Below, in pieces: positions 49,386-61,997 of a stretch of 64,000 nt of DNA; the stretch's first letter is position 1; the number at the start of each line of letters is the position of its first letter. Below the pieces are notes generated by a model. The model made no database searches. It saw only the letters and a list, made by a program, of their open reading frames with translations, and had not been told where the DNA came from. The position numbers were made by a program, and so were the translations under genes. The DNA is from Solea solea (lineage: Eukaryota > Chordata > Actinopteri > Pleuronectiformes > Soleidae), in contig NC_081142.1 in assembly GCF_958295425.1 (NCBI RefSeq), positions 27,869,151 through 27,933,150 of the forward strand, in the 5' to 3' direction.

Positions 49386-50914
49386 AGGGACCGAGCACTC
49401 ACACAGTGTGCGAGGACCTATTGTAATTCGAGCAACATAAACCGCGCACTCACACAGCAGTGTGCAAGGACCTAGGACTGTGCACAAACACAGTAGTGTG
49501 CAAGGACCGAGGACCGAGCACTCACACAGTGCGCGGAGGGTCCGAGCCCACGCAGTGGGCGAGGACATATTGTTATTCTAGGAATTATTATTATTATTAT
49601 TATTATTATTATTTTTCTCCGCATGGAATCTCGAATTTGACCCCCTGAACCAGCGTGAAAACGGACGAAAATTGGCACGCACATCAGAACTGCCGAAAAA
49701 TTCGATAAATTTGTGGAATTGCGAAAAAACAATGCAAAATGGCTCACTAGCGCCCCCACAGGTCACTGCCTATGGAGCAGGCAAAATTTAGTTTTACCGA
49801 ATTTCCCGAAACTTGGTGGGGTGATTGTTCGGCGCAAGCCGAACAAAAAATCCTTTTGACTCCATGACCTCGACTCAACAGGAAGTCGGCCATCTTGGAT
49901 TTGGCGTCCATCTTGGCGTTTTACAAGTTTCGTAACTGAACGAACTTGTCTGAGGGCGTTCATCGTAGCAACGCGCAAAACGCGTCAAATTGTTCCAAAC
50001 CCATCCAAGATCAAAAGTTATAGAAAACTTTCGCAGATTCAAAGGGGCGTGGCCACGGCAGCCATCGGAATTTTGGCGAATTTCGACGGCTCGCCACGAA
50101 ACAGGAAGTGCGCTATAACTTCGCCATACTTTGGCCTATCCGCACCAAACTTCATACGTGACACCAGACCCCGCCCCTGAACACGTCTACGAATGCGAAC
50201 TTGACCCCAACGCGATGTCGGCCATTTTGATTATCGCGTTTCGCCGCTAAACAGGAAGTGCCCTGTAACTCGCCCAAAAATTTCCCCATTGACCCAAAAC
50301 TTGATATGTGAGACCATGGGCCCGCCCTGAACATATCTGCAAGACATCACCTGCACACAGGAAGTAGATCGTCTGAAACAGGAAGTGCCCTTTAACTCCG
50401 CCAAACATTGACCAATCTGCCCAAAACTTGATATGTGGTACCAAGGGCCCGCCCTGAACACATCTGCAAGACATCACCTGCACACAGGAAGTAGGGTGCC
50501 TGAAACAGGAAGTGCCCTGTCATTTGCCCATACATTGACCAATCGGCTCCAAAATTGATACATGGTACCAAGGACCTGCCCTGAACACATCTGCAAGACA
50601 CCACCTGCACACAGGAAGTAGGTCGCCCGAAACAGGAAGTGCCCTTTAACTCCGCCAAACATTGACCAATCGGCCCGAAACTTGATATGTGAGACCAAGG
50701 GCCCGCCCTGAACATGTTTTCAAACCATGACCTGCACACAGGAAGTAGGTCTTCCCAGACAGGAAGTGACCCGTAACATTGCCATACGTCGACCAATCTG
50801 CACTAAACTTCACATGCGAGATAAGGAACCCGGCCAGAGCCCACGTTATACATGACATGCCGGTAGAGGGTGGCGGCCGCGAGGTCCCGTACAACGCTGC
50901 TTGCAGCTTTAATT
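49386..50914 (+). repeat. Y repeat unit 2 (second copy of the 1,940-bp duplication)
   Basis: The stretch 49,386-51,325 repeats 47,446-49,385 at a constant offset of 1,940 bp. I found no difference in line-by-line comparison of most of the unit. Five 127-bp modules. Confidence 0.9.
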
Positions 50915-51118
50915 AGGGACCGAGCACTCACACAGTGTGCGAGGACCTATTGTAATTGTAGCAACATAAACCGAGCACTCAAACAGCAGTGTGCAAGGAC
51001 CTAGGACTGAGCACTCACACAGTAGTGTGCAAGGACTGAGGACCGGGCACGCACACAGTGCGCGCGGGGTCCGAGCACACGCAGTGTGCGAGGACATATT
51101 GTAATTGAAGGAATTATT
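50915..51118 (+). repeat. Extra variant Y head
   Basis: Copy of the variant head at 48,975, offset 1,940. Confidence 0.85.
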
Positions 51119-53534
51119 AGGGACCGAGCACTCACACAGTGTGCGAGGACCTATTGTAATTCGAGCAACATAAACCGCGCACTCACACAGCAGTGTGCAA
51201 GGACCTAGGACTGTGCACAAACACAGTAGTGTGCAAGGACCGAGGACCGAGCACTCACACAGTGCGCGGAGGGTCCGAGCCCACGCAGTGGGCGAGGACA
51301 TATTGTTATTCTAGGAATTATTATTATTATTATTATTATTATTATTTTTCTCCGCATGGAATCTCGAATTTGACCCCCTGAACCAGCGTGAAAACGGACG
51401 AAAATTGGCACGCACATCAGAACTGCCGAAAAATTCGATAAATTTGTGGAATTGCGAAAAAACAATGCAAAATGGCTCACTAGCGCCCCCACAGGTCACT
51501 GCCTATGGAGCAGGCAAAATTTAGTTTTACCGAATTTCCCGAAACTTGGTGGGGTGATTGTTCGGCGCAAGCCGAACAAAAAATCCTTTTGACTCCATGA
51601 CCTCGACTCAACAGGAAGTCGGCCATCTTGGATTTGGCGTCCATCTTGGCGTTTTACAAGTTTCGTAACTGAACGAACTTGTCTGAGGGCGTTCATCGTA
51701 GCAACGCGCAAAACGCGTCAAATTGTTCCAAACCCATCCAAGATCAAAAGTTATAGAAAACTTTCGCAGATTCAAAGGGGCGTGGCCACGGCAGCCATCG
51801 GAATTTTGGCGAATTTCGGCGGCTCGCCACGAAACAACACGTGTGCTATAACTTCGCCATACTTTGGCCTATCCACACGAAACTTCATACGTGACTCGAG
51901 ACCCCGCCCCTGAACACGTTTACAAATGCGAACTTGACCCCAACGCCATGTCGGCCATTTTGATTATCGCGTTTCGCCGCTTTACAGGAAGTGCCCTGTA
52001 AATCGCCCAAAAATTTCCCGATTGACCCAAAACTTGATATGTGAGACCATGTGCCCACCCTGAACACATATGCAAGACATCACCTGCACACAGGAAGTAG
52101 ATCCTCTGAAACAGGAAGTGCCCTTTAACTTCACCAAACATTGACCAATCGGCCCAAAACTTAATATGTGAGACCAAGGGCCCGCCCTGAACATGTCTGC
52201 AAAGTATGACCTGCACACAGGAAGTAGGTCGCCCGAAACAGGAAGTGCCCTGTCATTTGCCCGTACATTGACCAATCAACCTGAAACTTGATATGTGAGA
52301 TCATGGGCCCTCCCTGAACACATCTGCAAGACATCACCTGCACACAGGAAGTAGATCCTCTGAAACAGGAAGTGCCCTTTAACTTCACCAAACATTGACC
52401 AATCGGCCCGAAACTTCATATGTGACACCAAGGGCCCGCCCTGAACACGTCTGCAAAGTATGACCTGCACACAGGAAGTAGGTCGCCCGAAACAGGAAGT
52501 GCCCTGTCACTTGCCAAACATTGACCAATCGGCCCGAAACTTGATATGTGAGACCAAGGGCCCACCCTGAACAAATCTGCAAGACATCACCTGCACACAG
52601 GAAGTAGATCCTCTGAAACAGGAAGTGCCCTTTAATTTCACCAAACATTGACCAATCGGCCCGAAACTTCATATGTGACACCAAGGGCCCGCCCTGAACA
52701 CGTCTGCAAAGTATGACCTGCACACAGGAAGTAGGTCGCCCGAAACAGGAAGTGCCCTGTCATTTGCCAAACATTGACCAATCGGCCCGAAACTTGATAT
52801 GTGAGACCAAGGGCCCACCCTGAACAGATCTGCAAGACATCACCTGCACACAGGAAGTAGTTCCTCTGAAACAGGAAGTGCCCTTTAACTTTCCCGTACA
52901 TTGACCAATCGACCTGAAACTTGATATGTGAGATCACGGGCCCGCCCTGAACATGTCTGCAAGACATCACCTGCACACAGGAAGTAGATTGTCTGAAACA
53001 GGAAGTGCCCTTTAACTTCTCCAAACATTGACCAACCGGCCCGAAACTTGATATGTGGTACCAAGGGCCCGCCCTGAACACGTCTTCAAGACATGACCTG
53101 CACACAGGAAGTAGGTCTCCCTAAACAGGAAGTGCCCTGTCATTTGCCCGTACATTGACCAATCGACCTGAAACTTGATATGTGAGATCATGGGCCCGCC
53201 CTGAACACGTCTGCAAGACATCACCTGCACACAGGAAGTAGATTGTATGAAACAGGAAGTGCCCTTTAACTCCGCCAAACATTGAACAATCGGCCCAAAA
53301 CTTGATATGCGAGACCAAGGGCCCGCCCTGAACATGTTTGCAAACCATGACCTGCACACAGGAAGTAGGTCTTCCCAGACAGGAAGTGACCCGTAACATT
53401 GCCATACGTCGACCAATCTGCACTAAACTTCACATGCGAGATAAGTAACCCGGCCAGAGCCCACGTTATACATGACATGCCGGTAGAGGGTGGCGGCCGC
53501 GAGGTCCCGTACAACGCTGCTTGCAGCTTTAATT
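51119..53534 (+). repeat. Y repeat unit 3 (head + chimeric body + 12 modules)
   Basis: The head and first ~500 bp of body follow units 1-2. From about 51,819 the sequence switches to a different version ('ggcggctcgccacgaaacaa', then 'cacgtgtgctataac') shared with units 4-8, closest to unit 6. Module starts lie at 51,984, 52,111, 52,238, 52,365, 52,492, 52,618, 52,745, 52,871, 52,998, 53,125, 53,252 and 53,379, a period of 126-127 bp. Confidence 0.9.
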
Positions 53535-55743
53535 ATTATTATTATTATTATTATTTTTCTCCGCATGGAATCTCGAATTTGACCCCCTGAACCAGCGTGA
53601 AAACGGACGAAAATTGGCACGCACATCAGAACTGCCGAAAAATTCGATAAATTTGTGGAATTGCGAAAAAACAATGCAAAATGGCTCACTAGCGCCCCCA
53701 CAGGTCACTGCCTATGGAGCAGGCAAAATTTAGTTTTACCGAATTTCCCGAAACTTGGTGGGGTGATTGTTCGGCGCAAGCCGAACAAAAAATCCTTTTG
53801 ACTCCATGACCTCGACTCAACAGGAAGTCGGCCATCTTGGATTTGGCGTCCATCTTGGCGTTTTACAAGTTTCGTAACTGAACGAACTTGTCTGAGGGCG
53901 TTCATCGTAGCAACGCGCAAAACGCGTCAAATTGTTCCAAACCCATCCAAGATCAAAAGTTATAGAAAACTTTCGCAGATTCAAAGGGGCGTGGCCACGG
54001 CAGCCATCGGAATTTTGGCGAATTTCGGCGGCTCGCCACGAAACAACACGTGTGCTATAACTTCGCCATACTTTGGCCTATCCACACGAAACTTCATACG
54101 TGACTCGAGACCCCGCCCCTGAACACGTTTACAAATGCGAACTTGACCCCAACGCCATGTCGGCCATTTTGATTATCGCGTTTCGCCGCTTTACAGGAAG
54201 TGCCCTGTAAATCGCCCAAAAATTTCCCGATTGACCCAAAACTTGATATGTGAGACCATGTGCCCACCCTGAACACATATGCAAGACATCACCTGCACAC
54301 AGGAAGTAGATCCTCTGAAACAGGAAGTGCCCTTTAACTTCACCAAACATTGACCAATCGGCCCAAAACTTAATATGTGAGACCAAGGGCCCGCCCTGAA
54401 CATGTCTGCAAAGTATGACCTGCACACAGGAAGTAGGTCGCCCGAAACAGGAAGTGCCCTGTCATTTGCCCGTACATTGACCAATCAACCTGAAACTTGA
54501 TATGTGAGATCATGGGCCCTCCCTGAACACATCTGCAAGACATCACCTGCACACAGGAAGTAGATCCTCTGAAACAGGAAGTGCCCTTTAACTTCACCAA
54601 ACATTGACCAATCGGCCCGAAACTTCATATGTGACACCAAGGGCCCGCCCTGAACACGTCTGCAAAGTATGACCTGCACACAGGAAGTAGGTCGCCCGAA
54701 ACAGGAAGTGCCCTGTCACTTGCCAAACATTGACCAATCGGCCCGAAACTTGATATGTGAGACCAAGGGCCCACCCTGAACAAATCTGCAAGACATCACC
54801 TGCACACAGGAAGTAGATCCTCTGAAACAGGAAGTGCCCTTTAATTTCACCAAACATTGACCAATCGGCCCGAAACTTCATATGTGACACCAAGGGCCCG
54901 CCCTGAACACGTCTGCAAAGTATGACCTGCACACAGGAAGTAGGTCGCCCGAAACAGGAAGTGCCCTGTCATTTGCCAAACATTGACCAATCGGCCCGAA
55001 ACTTGATATGTGAGACCAAGGGCCCACCCTGAACAGATCTGCAAGACATCACCTGCACACAGGAAGTAGTTCCTCTGAAACAGGAAGTGCCCTTTAACTT
55101 TCCCGTACATTGACCAATCGACCTGAAACTTGATATGTGAGATCACGGGCCCGCCCTGAACATGTCTGCAAGACATCACCTGCACACAGGAAGTAGATTG
55201 TCTGAAACAGGAAGTGCCCTTTAACTTCTCCAAACATTGACCAACCGGCCCGAAACTTGATATGTGGTACCAAGGGCCCGCCCTGAACACGTCTTCAAGA
55301 CATGACCTGCACACAGGAAGTAGGTCTCCCTAAACAGGAAGTGCCCTGTCATTTGCCCGTACATTGACCAATCGACCTGAAACTTGATATGTGAGATCAT
55401 GGGCCCGCCCTGAACACGTCTGCAAGACATCACCTGCACACAGGAAGTAGATTGTATGAAACAGGAAGTGCCCTTTAACTCCGCCAAACATTGAACAATC
55501 GGCCCAAAACTTGATATGCGAGACCAAGGGCCCGCCCTGAACATGTTTGCAAACCATGACCTGCACACAGGAAGTAGGTCTTCCCAGACAGGAAGTGACC
55601 CGTAACATTGCCATACGTCGACCAATCTGCACTAAACTTCACATGCGAGATAAGTAACCCGGCCAGAGCCCACGTTATACATGACATGCCGGTAGAGGGT
55701 GGCGGCCGCGAGGTCCCGTACAACGCTGCTTGCAGCTTTAATT
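53535..55743 (+). repeat. Y repeat unit 4 (2,209-bp duplicate of unit 3 without head)
   Basis: Offset 2,209 bp from unit 3 with no difference that I could find, including all 12 modules. The junction with unit 3 is an ATT tract (gcagctttaatt + attattatt); the palindromic head is absent. Confidence 0.9.
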
Positions 55744-57313
55744 ATTATTATTATTTTCTTTCATGCCACGGGATCTCAAATTTGACCCCCTGAACCTGCG
55801 TGAAAACGGACGAAAATTGGCACGCACATCAGAACTGCCGAAAAATTCGATAAAATAGTGGAATTGCGAAAAAACAATGCAAAGTGGCTCAGTAGCGCCC
55901 CCACAGGTCACGTGCCTATGGAGCTGGCAAAATTTAGTTTCACCGAATTTCCCGAAACTCGGAGGGGTGATTGTTCGGCATAAACCGAACAAAAAATCCT
56001 TTTGACACCATGACCTCGACTCAACAGGAAGTCGGCCATCTTGGATTTGGCGTCCATCTTGGCGTTTTACAAGTTTCGTAACTGAACGAACTTGTCTGAG
56101 GGCGTTCATCGTAGCAACGCGCAAAACGCGTCAAATTGTTCCAAACCCATCCAAGATCAAAAGTTATAGAAAACTTTCGCAGATTCAAAGGGGCGTGGCC
56201 ACGGCAGCCATCGGAATTTTGGCGAATTTCGGCGTCTCGCCACGAAACAACACGTGTGCTATAACTTCGCCATACTTTGTCCTATCCGCACGAAACTTCA
56301 TACGTGACACGAGATCCCGCCCCTGAACACGTCTACGAATGCGAACTTGACCCCAACGCCATGTCGGCCATTTTGATTAACGCGTTTCGCCGCTAAACAG
56401 GAAGTGCCCTGTAACTCGCCCAAAAATTGACCGATTGGCTCCAAACTTGATATGTGAGACCATGGGCCTGCCCTGAACACATCTGCAAGACATCACCTGC
56501 ACACAGGAAGTAGATCGTCTGAAACAGGAAGTGCCCTTTAACTTCACCAAACATTGACCAATCGGCCCGAAACTTGATATGTGGTACCAAGGGCCCGCCC
56601 TGAACACGTCTGCAAGACATCACCTGCACACAGGAAGTAGGGTGCCTGAAACAGGAAGTGCCCTGTCATTTGCCCGTACATTGACCAATCGGCTCCAAAA
56701 TTGATACGTGGTACCAAGGGCCTGCCCTGAACACATCTGCAAGACATCACCTGCACACAGGAAGTAGGGCGCCTGAAACAGGAAGTGCCCTTTAACTTCA
56801 CCAAACATTGACCAACCGGCCCGAAACTTGATACGTGGTATCAAGGGCCCGCCCTGAACACGTCTGCAAGACATGACCTGCACAAAGGAAGTAGGTCTCC
56901 CTAAACAGGAAGTGCCCTGTCATTTGCACGTACATTGACCAATCGACCTGAAACTTGATATGTGAGACCAAGGGCCCGCCCTGAACACGTCTGCAAGACA
57001 TGACCTGCACACAGGAAGTAGGTCGCCCGAAACAGGAAGTGCCCTTTAACTCCGCCAAACATTGACCAATCGGCCCAAAACTTGATATGTGAGACCAAGG
57101 GCCCACCCTGAACATGTTTGCAAACCATGACCTGCACACAGGAAGTAGGTCTCCCAGACAGGAAGTGACCCGTAACATTGCCATACGTCGACCAATCTGC
57201 ACTAAACTTCACATGCGAGATAAGTAACCCGGCCAGAGCCCACGTAATACATGACATGCCGGTAGAGGGTGGCGGCCGCGAGGTCCCGTACAACGCTGCT
57301 TGCAGCTTTAATT
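55744..57313 (+). repeat. Y repeat unit 5 (no head, 7 modules)
   Basis: The body begins with a variant leader (tttctttcatgccacggg). Modules start at 56,397, 56,524, 56,651, 56,778, 56,905, 57,032 and 57,158. The YY1-like 'ccatcttgg' motifs are retained. Confidence 0.9.
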
Positions 57314-57511
57314 AGGGACCGAGCACTCACACAGTGTGCGAGGACCTATTGTAATTCTAGCAACATGGACCGAGCACTAACAAAGCAGTGTGCAAGGACC
57401 TAGGACCGAGCACTAACACAGTAGTGTGCAAGGACCGAGGACCGGGCCCGCACACAGTGCGCGTAGGGTCCGAGCCCACGCAGTGGGCGAGGACATATTG
57501 TTATTCTAGGA

Positions 57512-57553
<42 letters not shown>

Positions 57554-58983
57554 TTCTTTCTCTCCACGGGATCTTGAATTTGACCCCCTGAACCTGCGTG
57601 AAAACGGACGAAAATTGGCACGCACACCAGAACTGCCGAAAAATTCGATAAAATAGTGTAATTGCGAAAAAACAATGCAAAATGGCTCACTAGCGCCCCC
57701 ACAGGTCACTGCCTATGGAGCAGGCAAAATTTAGTTTTACCGAATTTCCCGAAACTTGGTGGGGTGATTGTTCGGCACAAGCCGAACAAAAAATCCTTTT
57801 GACACCATGACCTTGACTCAACAGGAAGTCGGCCATCTTGGATTTGGCGTCCATCTTGGCGTTTTACAAGTTTCGTAACTGAACGAACTTGTCTGAGGGC
57901 GTTCATCGTAGCAACGCGCAAAACGCGTCAAATTGTTCCAAACCCATCCAAGATCAAAAGTTATAGAAAACTTTCGCAGATTCAAAGGGGCGTGGCCACG
58001 GCAGCCATCGGAATTTTGGCGAATTTCGGCGGCTCGCCACGAAACAACACGTGTGCTATAACTTCGCCATACTTTGGCCTATCCACACGAAACTTCATAC
58101 GTGACTCGAGACCCCGCCCCTGAACACGTCTACGAATGCGAACTTGACCCCAACACGATGTCGGCCATTTTGATTATCGCATTCGCCGCTAAACAGGAAG
58201 TGCCCTGTAACTCGCCCAAAAATTTACCGATTGGCCCAAAACTTGATATGTGAGACCATGGGCCCGCCCTGAACACATATGCAAGACATCACCTGCACAC
58301 AGGAAGTAGATCCTCTGAAACAGGAAGTGCCCTTTAACTTCACCAAACATTGACCAATCGGCCCGAAACTTCATATGTGACACCAAGGGCCCGCCCTGAA
58401 CACATATGCAAGACATCACCTGCACACAGGAAGTTGATCCTCTGAAACAGGAAGTGCCCTTTAACTTCACCAAACATTGACCAATCGGCCCGAAACTTCA
58501 TATGTGACACCAAGGGCCCGCCCTGAACACGTCTGCAAAGTATGACCTGCACACAGGAAGTAGGTCGCCCGAAACAGGAAGTGCCCTGCCATTTGCCCGT
58601 ACAGTGACCAATCGACCTGAAACTTGATATGTGAGATCATGGGCCCTCCCTGAACACATCTGCAAGACATCACCTGCACACAGGAAGTAGGTCGCCAGAA
58701 ACAGGAAGTGCCCTTTAACTCCGACAAACATTGACCAATCGGCCCAAAACTTGATATGTGAGACCAAGGGCCTGCCCTGAACATGTTTGCAAACCATGAC
58801 CTGCACACAGGAAGTAGGTCTTCCCAGACAGGAAGTGACCCGTAACATTGCCATACGTCGACCAATCTGCACTAAACTTCACATGCGAGATAAGTAACCC
58901 GGCCAGAGCCCACGTTATACATGACATGCTGGTAGAGGGTGGCGGCCGCGAGGTCCCGTACAACGCTGCTTGCAGCTTTAATT
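57314..58983 (+). repeat. Y repeat unit 6 (head, 6 modules)
   Basis: Has a diverged head (57,314-57,515, agggaccgagcactcacaca) and the longest ATT tract of the array (about 14 ATT). Module starts at 58,193, 58,320, 58,447, 58,574, 58,701 and 58,828. Confidence 0.9.
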
Positions 58984-60300
58984 ATTATTATTATTTTCTT
59001 TCTCTCCACGGGATCTTGAATTTGACCCCCTGAACCAGCGTGAAAACGGACGAAAATTGGCACGCACACCAGAACTGCCGAAAAATTCGATAAAATAGTG
59101 GAATTGCGAAAAACCAATGCAAAGTGGCTCAGTAGCGCCCCCACAGGTCACGTGCCTATGGAGCAGGCAAAATTTAGTTTCACCGAATTTCCTGAAACTT
59201 GGTGGGGTGATTGTTCGGCGCAAGCCGAACAAAAAATCCTTTTGACACCATGACCTCGACTCAACAGGAAGTCGGCCATCTTGGATTTGGCGTCCATCTT
59301 GGCGTTTTACAAGTTTCGTAACTGAACGAACTTGTCTGAGGGCGTTCATCGTAGCAACGCGCAAAACGCGTCAAATTGTTCCAAACCCATCCAAGATCAA
59401 AAGTTATAGAAAACTTTCGCAGATTCAAAGGGGCGTGGCCACGGCAGCCATCGGAATTTTGGCGAATTTCGGCGTCTCGCCACGAAACAACACGTGTGCT
59501 ATAACTTCGACATACTTTGTCCTATCCGCACGAAACTTCATACGTGACACGAGACCCCGCCCCTGAACACGTCTACGAATGCGAACTTGACCCCAACGCC
59601 ATGTCGGCCATTTTGATTAACGCGTTTCGCCGCTAAACAGGAAGTGCCCTGTAACTCGCCCAAAAATTGACCGATTGGCTCCAAACTTGATATGTGAGAC
59701 CATGGGCCCGCCCTGAACACATCTGCAAGACATCACCTGCACACAGGAAGTAGATCGTCTGAAACAGGAAGTGCCCTCTAACTTCACCAAACATTGACCA
59801 ATCGGCCCGAAACTTGATACGTGGTATCAAGGGCCCGCCCTGAACACGTCTGCAAGACATCACCTGCACACAGGAAGTAGGGTGCCTGAAACAGGAAGTG
59901 CCCTGTCATTTGCCCATACATTGACCAATCGGCTCCAAAATTGATACGTGGTACCAAGGACCTGCCCTGAACACATCTGCAAGACACCACCTGCACACAG
60001 GAAGTAGGTCGCCCGAAACAGGAAGTGCCCTTTAACTCCGCCAAACATTGACCAATCGGCCCAAAACTTGATATGTGAGACCAAGGGCCCGTCCTGAACA
60101 TGTTTGCAAACCATGACTTGCACACAGGAAGTAGTTCTTCCCAGACAGGAAGTGACCCGTAACATTGCCATACGTCGACCAATCTGCACTAAACTTCACA
60201 TGCGAGATAAGTAACCCGGCCAGAGCCCACGTTATACATGACATGCCGGTAGAGGGTGGCGGCCGCGAGGTCCCGTACAACGCTGCTTGCAGCTTTAATT
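58984..60300 (+). repeat. Y repeat unit 7 (no head, 5 modules)
   Basis: Module starts at 59,637, 59,764, 59,891, 60,018 and 60,145. Leader 'tttctttctctccacggg' as in unit 6. Confidence 0.9.
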
Positions 60301-61997
60301 ATTATTATTATTTTCTTTCTCTCCACGGGATCTTGAATTTGACCCCCTGAACCTGAGTGAAAACGGACGAAAATTGGCACGCACACCAGAACTGCCGAAA
60401 AATTCGATAAAATAGTGGAATTGCGAAAAACCAATGCAAAATGGCTCAGTAGCGCCCCCACAGGTCACGTGCCTATGGAGCAGGCAAAATTTAGTTTCAC
60501 CGAATTTCCCGAAACTTGGTGGGGTGATTGTTCGGCGCAAGCCGAACAAAAAATCCTTTTGACACCATGACCTTGACTCAACAGGAAGTCGGCCATCTTG
60601 GATTTGGCGTCCATCTTGGCGTTTTACAAGTTTCGCAACTGAACGAACTTGTCTGAGGGCGTTCATCGTAGCAACGCGCAAAACGCGTCACATTGTTCCA
60701 AACCCATCCAAGATCAAAAGTTATAGAAAACTTTCGCAGATTCAAAGGGGCGTGGCCACGGCAGCCATCGGAATTTTGGCGAATTTCGGCATCTCGCCAC
60801 GAAACAACACGTGTGCTATAACTTCGCCATACTTTTTCCTATCCGCACGAAACTTCATACGTGACACGAGACCCCGCCCCTGAACACGTCTACGAATGCG
60901 AACTTGACCCCAACGCCATGTCGGCCATTTTGATTAACGCGTTTCGCCGCTAAACAGGAAGTGCCCTGTAACTCGCCCAAAAATTGACCGATTGGCTCCA
61001 AACTTGATATGTGAGACCATGGGCCCGCCCTGAACACATCTGCAAGACATCACCTGCACACAGGAAGTAGATCGTCTGAAACAGGAAGTGCCCTTTAACT
61101 TCACCAAACATTGCCCAATCGGCCCGAAACTTGATACGTGGTATCAAGGGCCCGCCCTGAACACGTCTGCAAGACATCACCTGCACACAGGAAGTAGGGT
61201 GCCTGAAACAGGAAGTGCCCTGTCATTTGCCCATACATTGACCAATCGGCTCCAAAATTGTTACGTGGTACCAAGGACCTGCCCTGAACACATCTGCAAG
61301 ACACCACCTGCACACAGGAAGTAGATCCTCTGAAACAGGAAGTGCCCTTTAACTTCACCAAACATTGACCAATCGGCCTGAAACTTGATATGTGAGACCA
61401 AAGGCCCGCCCTGAACACGTCTGCAAGACATCACCTGCACACAGGAAGTAGGTCGCCCGAAACAGGAAATGCCCTGTCATTTGCCCGTACATTGACCAAT
61501 CAGCTCCAAAATTGATATGTGGTACCAAGGGCCCGCCCTGAACACATATGCAAGACATCACCTGCACACAGGAAGTAGGTTTCCCGAAACAGTAAGTGCC
61601 CTTTAACTCAGCCAAACATTGACCAATCGGCCCAAAACCTGATATGTGAGACCAAGGGCCCGCCCTGAACACATATGCAAGACATCACCTGCACACAGGA
61701 AGTAGGTCGCCCGAAACAGGAAGTGCCCTGTCTTTTGCCAAACATTGACCAATCGGCCCGAAACTTGACATGTGAGACCAAGGGCCCGCCCTGAACATGT
61801 TTGCAAACCATGACCTGCACACAGGAAGTAGGTCTTCCCAGACAGGAAGTGACCCGTAACATTGCCATACGTCGACCAATCTGCACTAAACTTCACATGC
61901 GAGATAAGGAACCCGGCCAGAGCCCACGTTATACATGACATGCCGGTAGAGGGTAGCGGCCGCGAGGTCCCGTACAACGCTGCTTGCAGCTTTAATT
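60301..61997 (+). repeat. Y repeat unit 8 (no head, 8 modules)
   Basis: Module starts at 60,954, 61,081, 61,208, 61,335, 61,462, 61,589, 61,716 and 61,842. Two modules have damaged motifs (acaggaaatgcc at 61,462; acagtaagtgcc at 61,589). The tail gcagctttaatt runs straight into X2. Confidence 0.9.

Noticed and set aside
47532..60461. Repeated minus-strand frames of 60-134 codons with poly-Ile, poly-Asn or poly-Tyr runs and identical sequences in successive units
   Set aside because: They are translations of (ATT)n tracts, palindromic heads and Y bodies. Frames are not conserved between units, and no start context or domain supports a gene.
48311..61970. Regularly spaced repeats that might suggest a CRISPR array
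   Set aside because: The 127-bp modules are contiguous and similar along their whole length with no unique spacers, and the genome is vertebrate.
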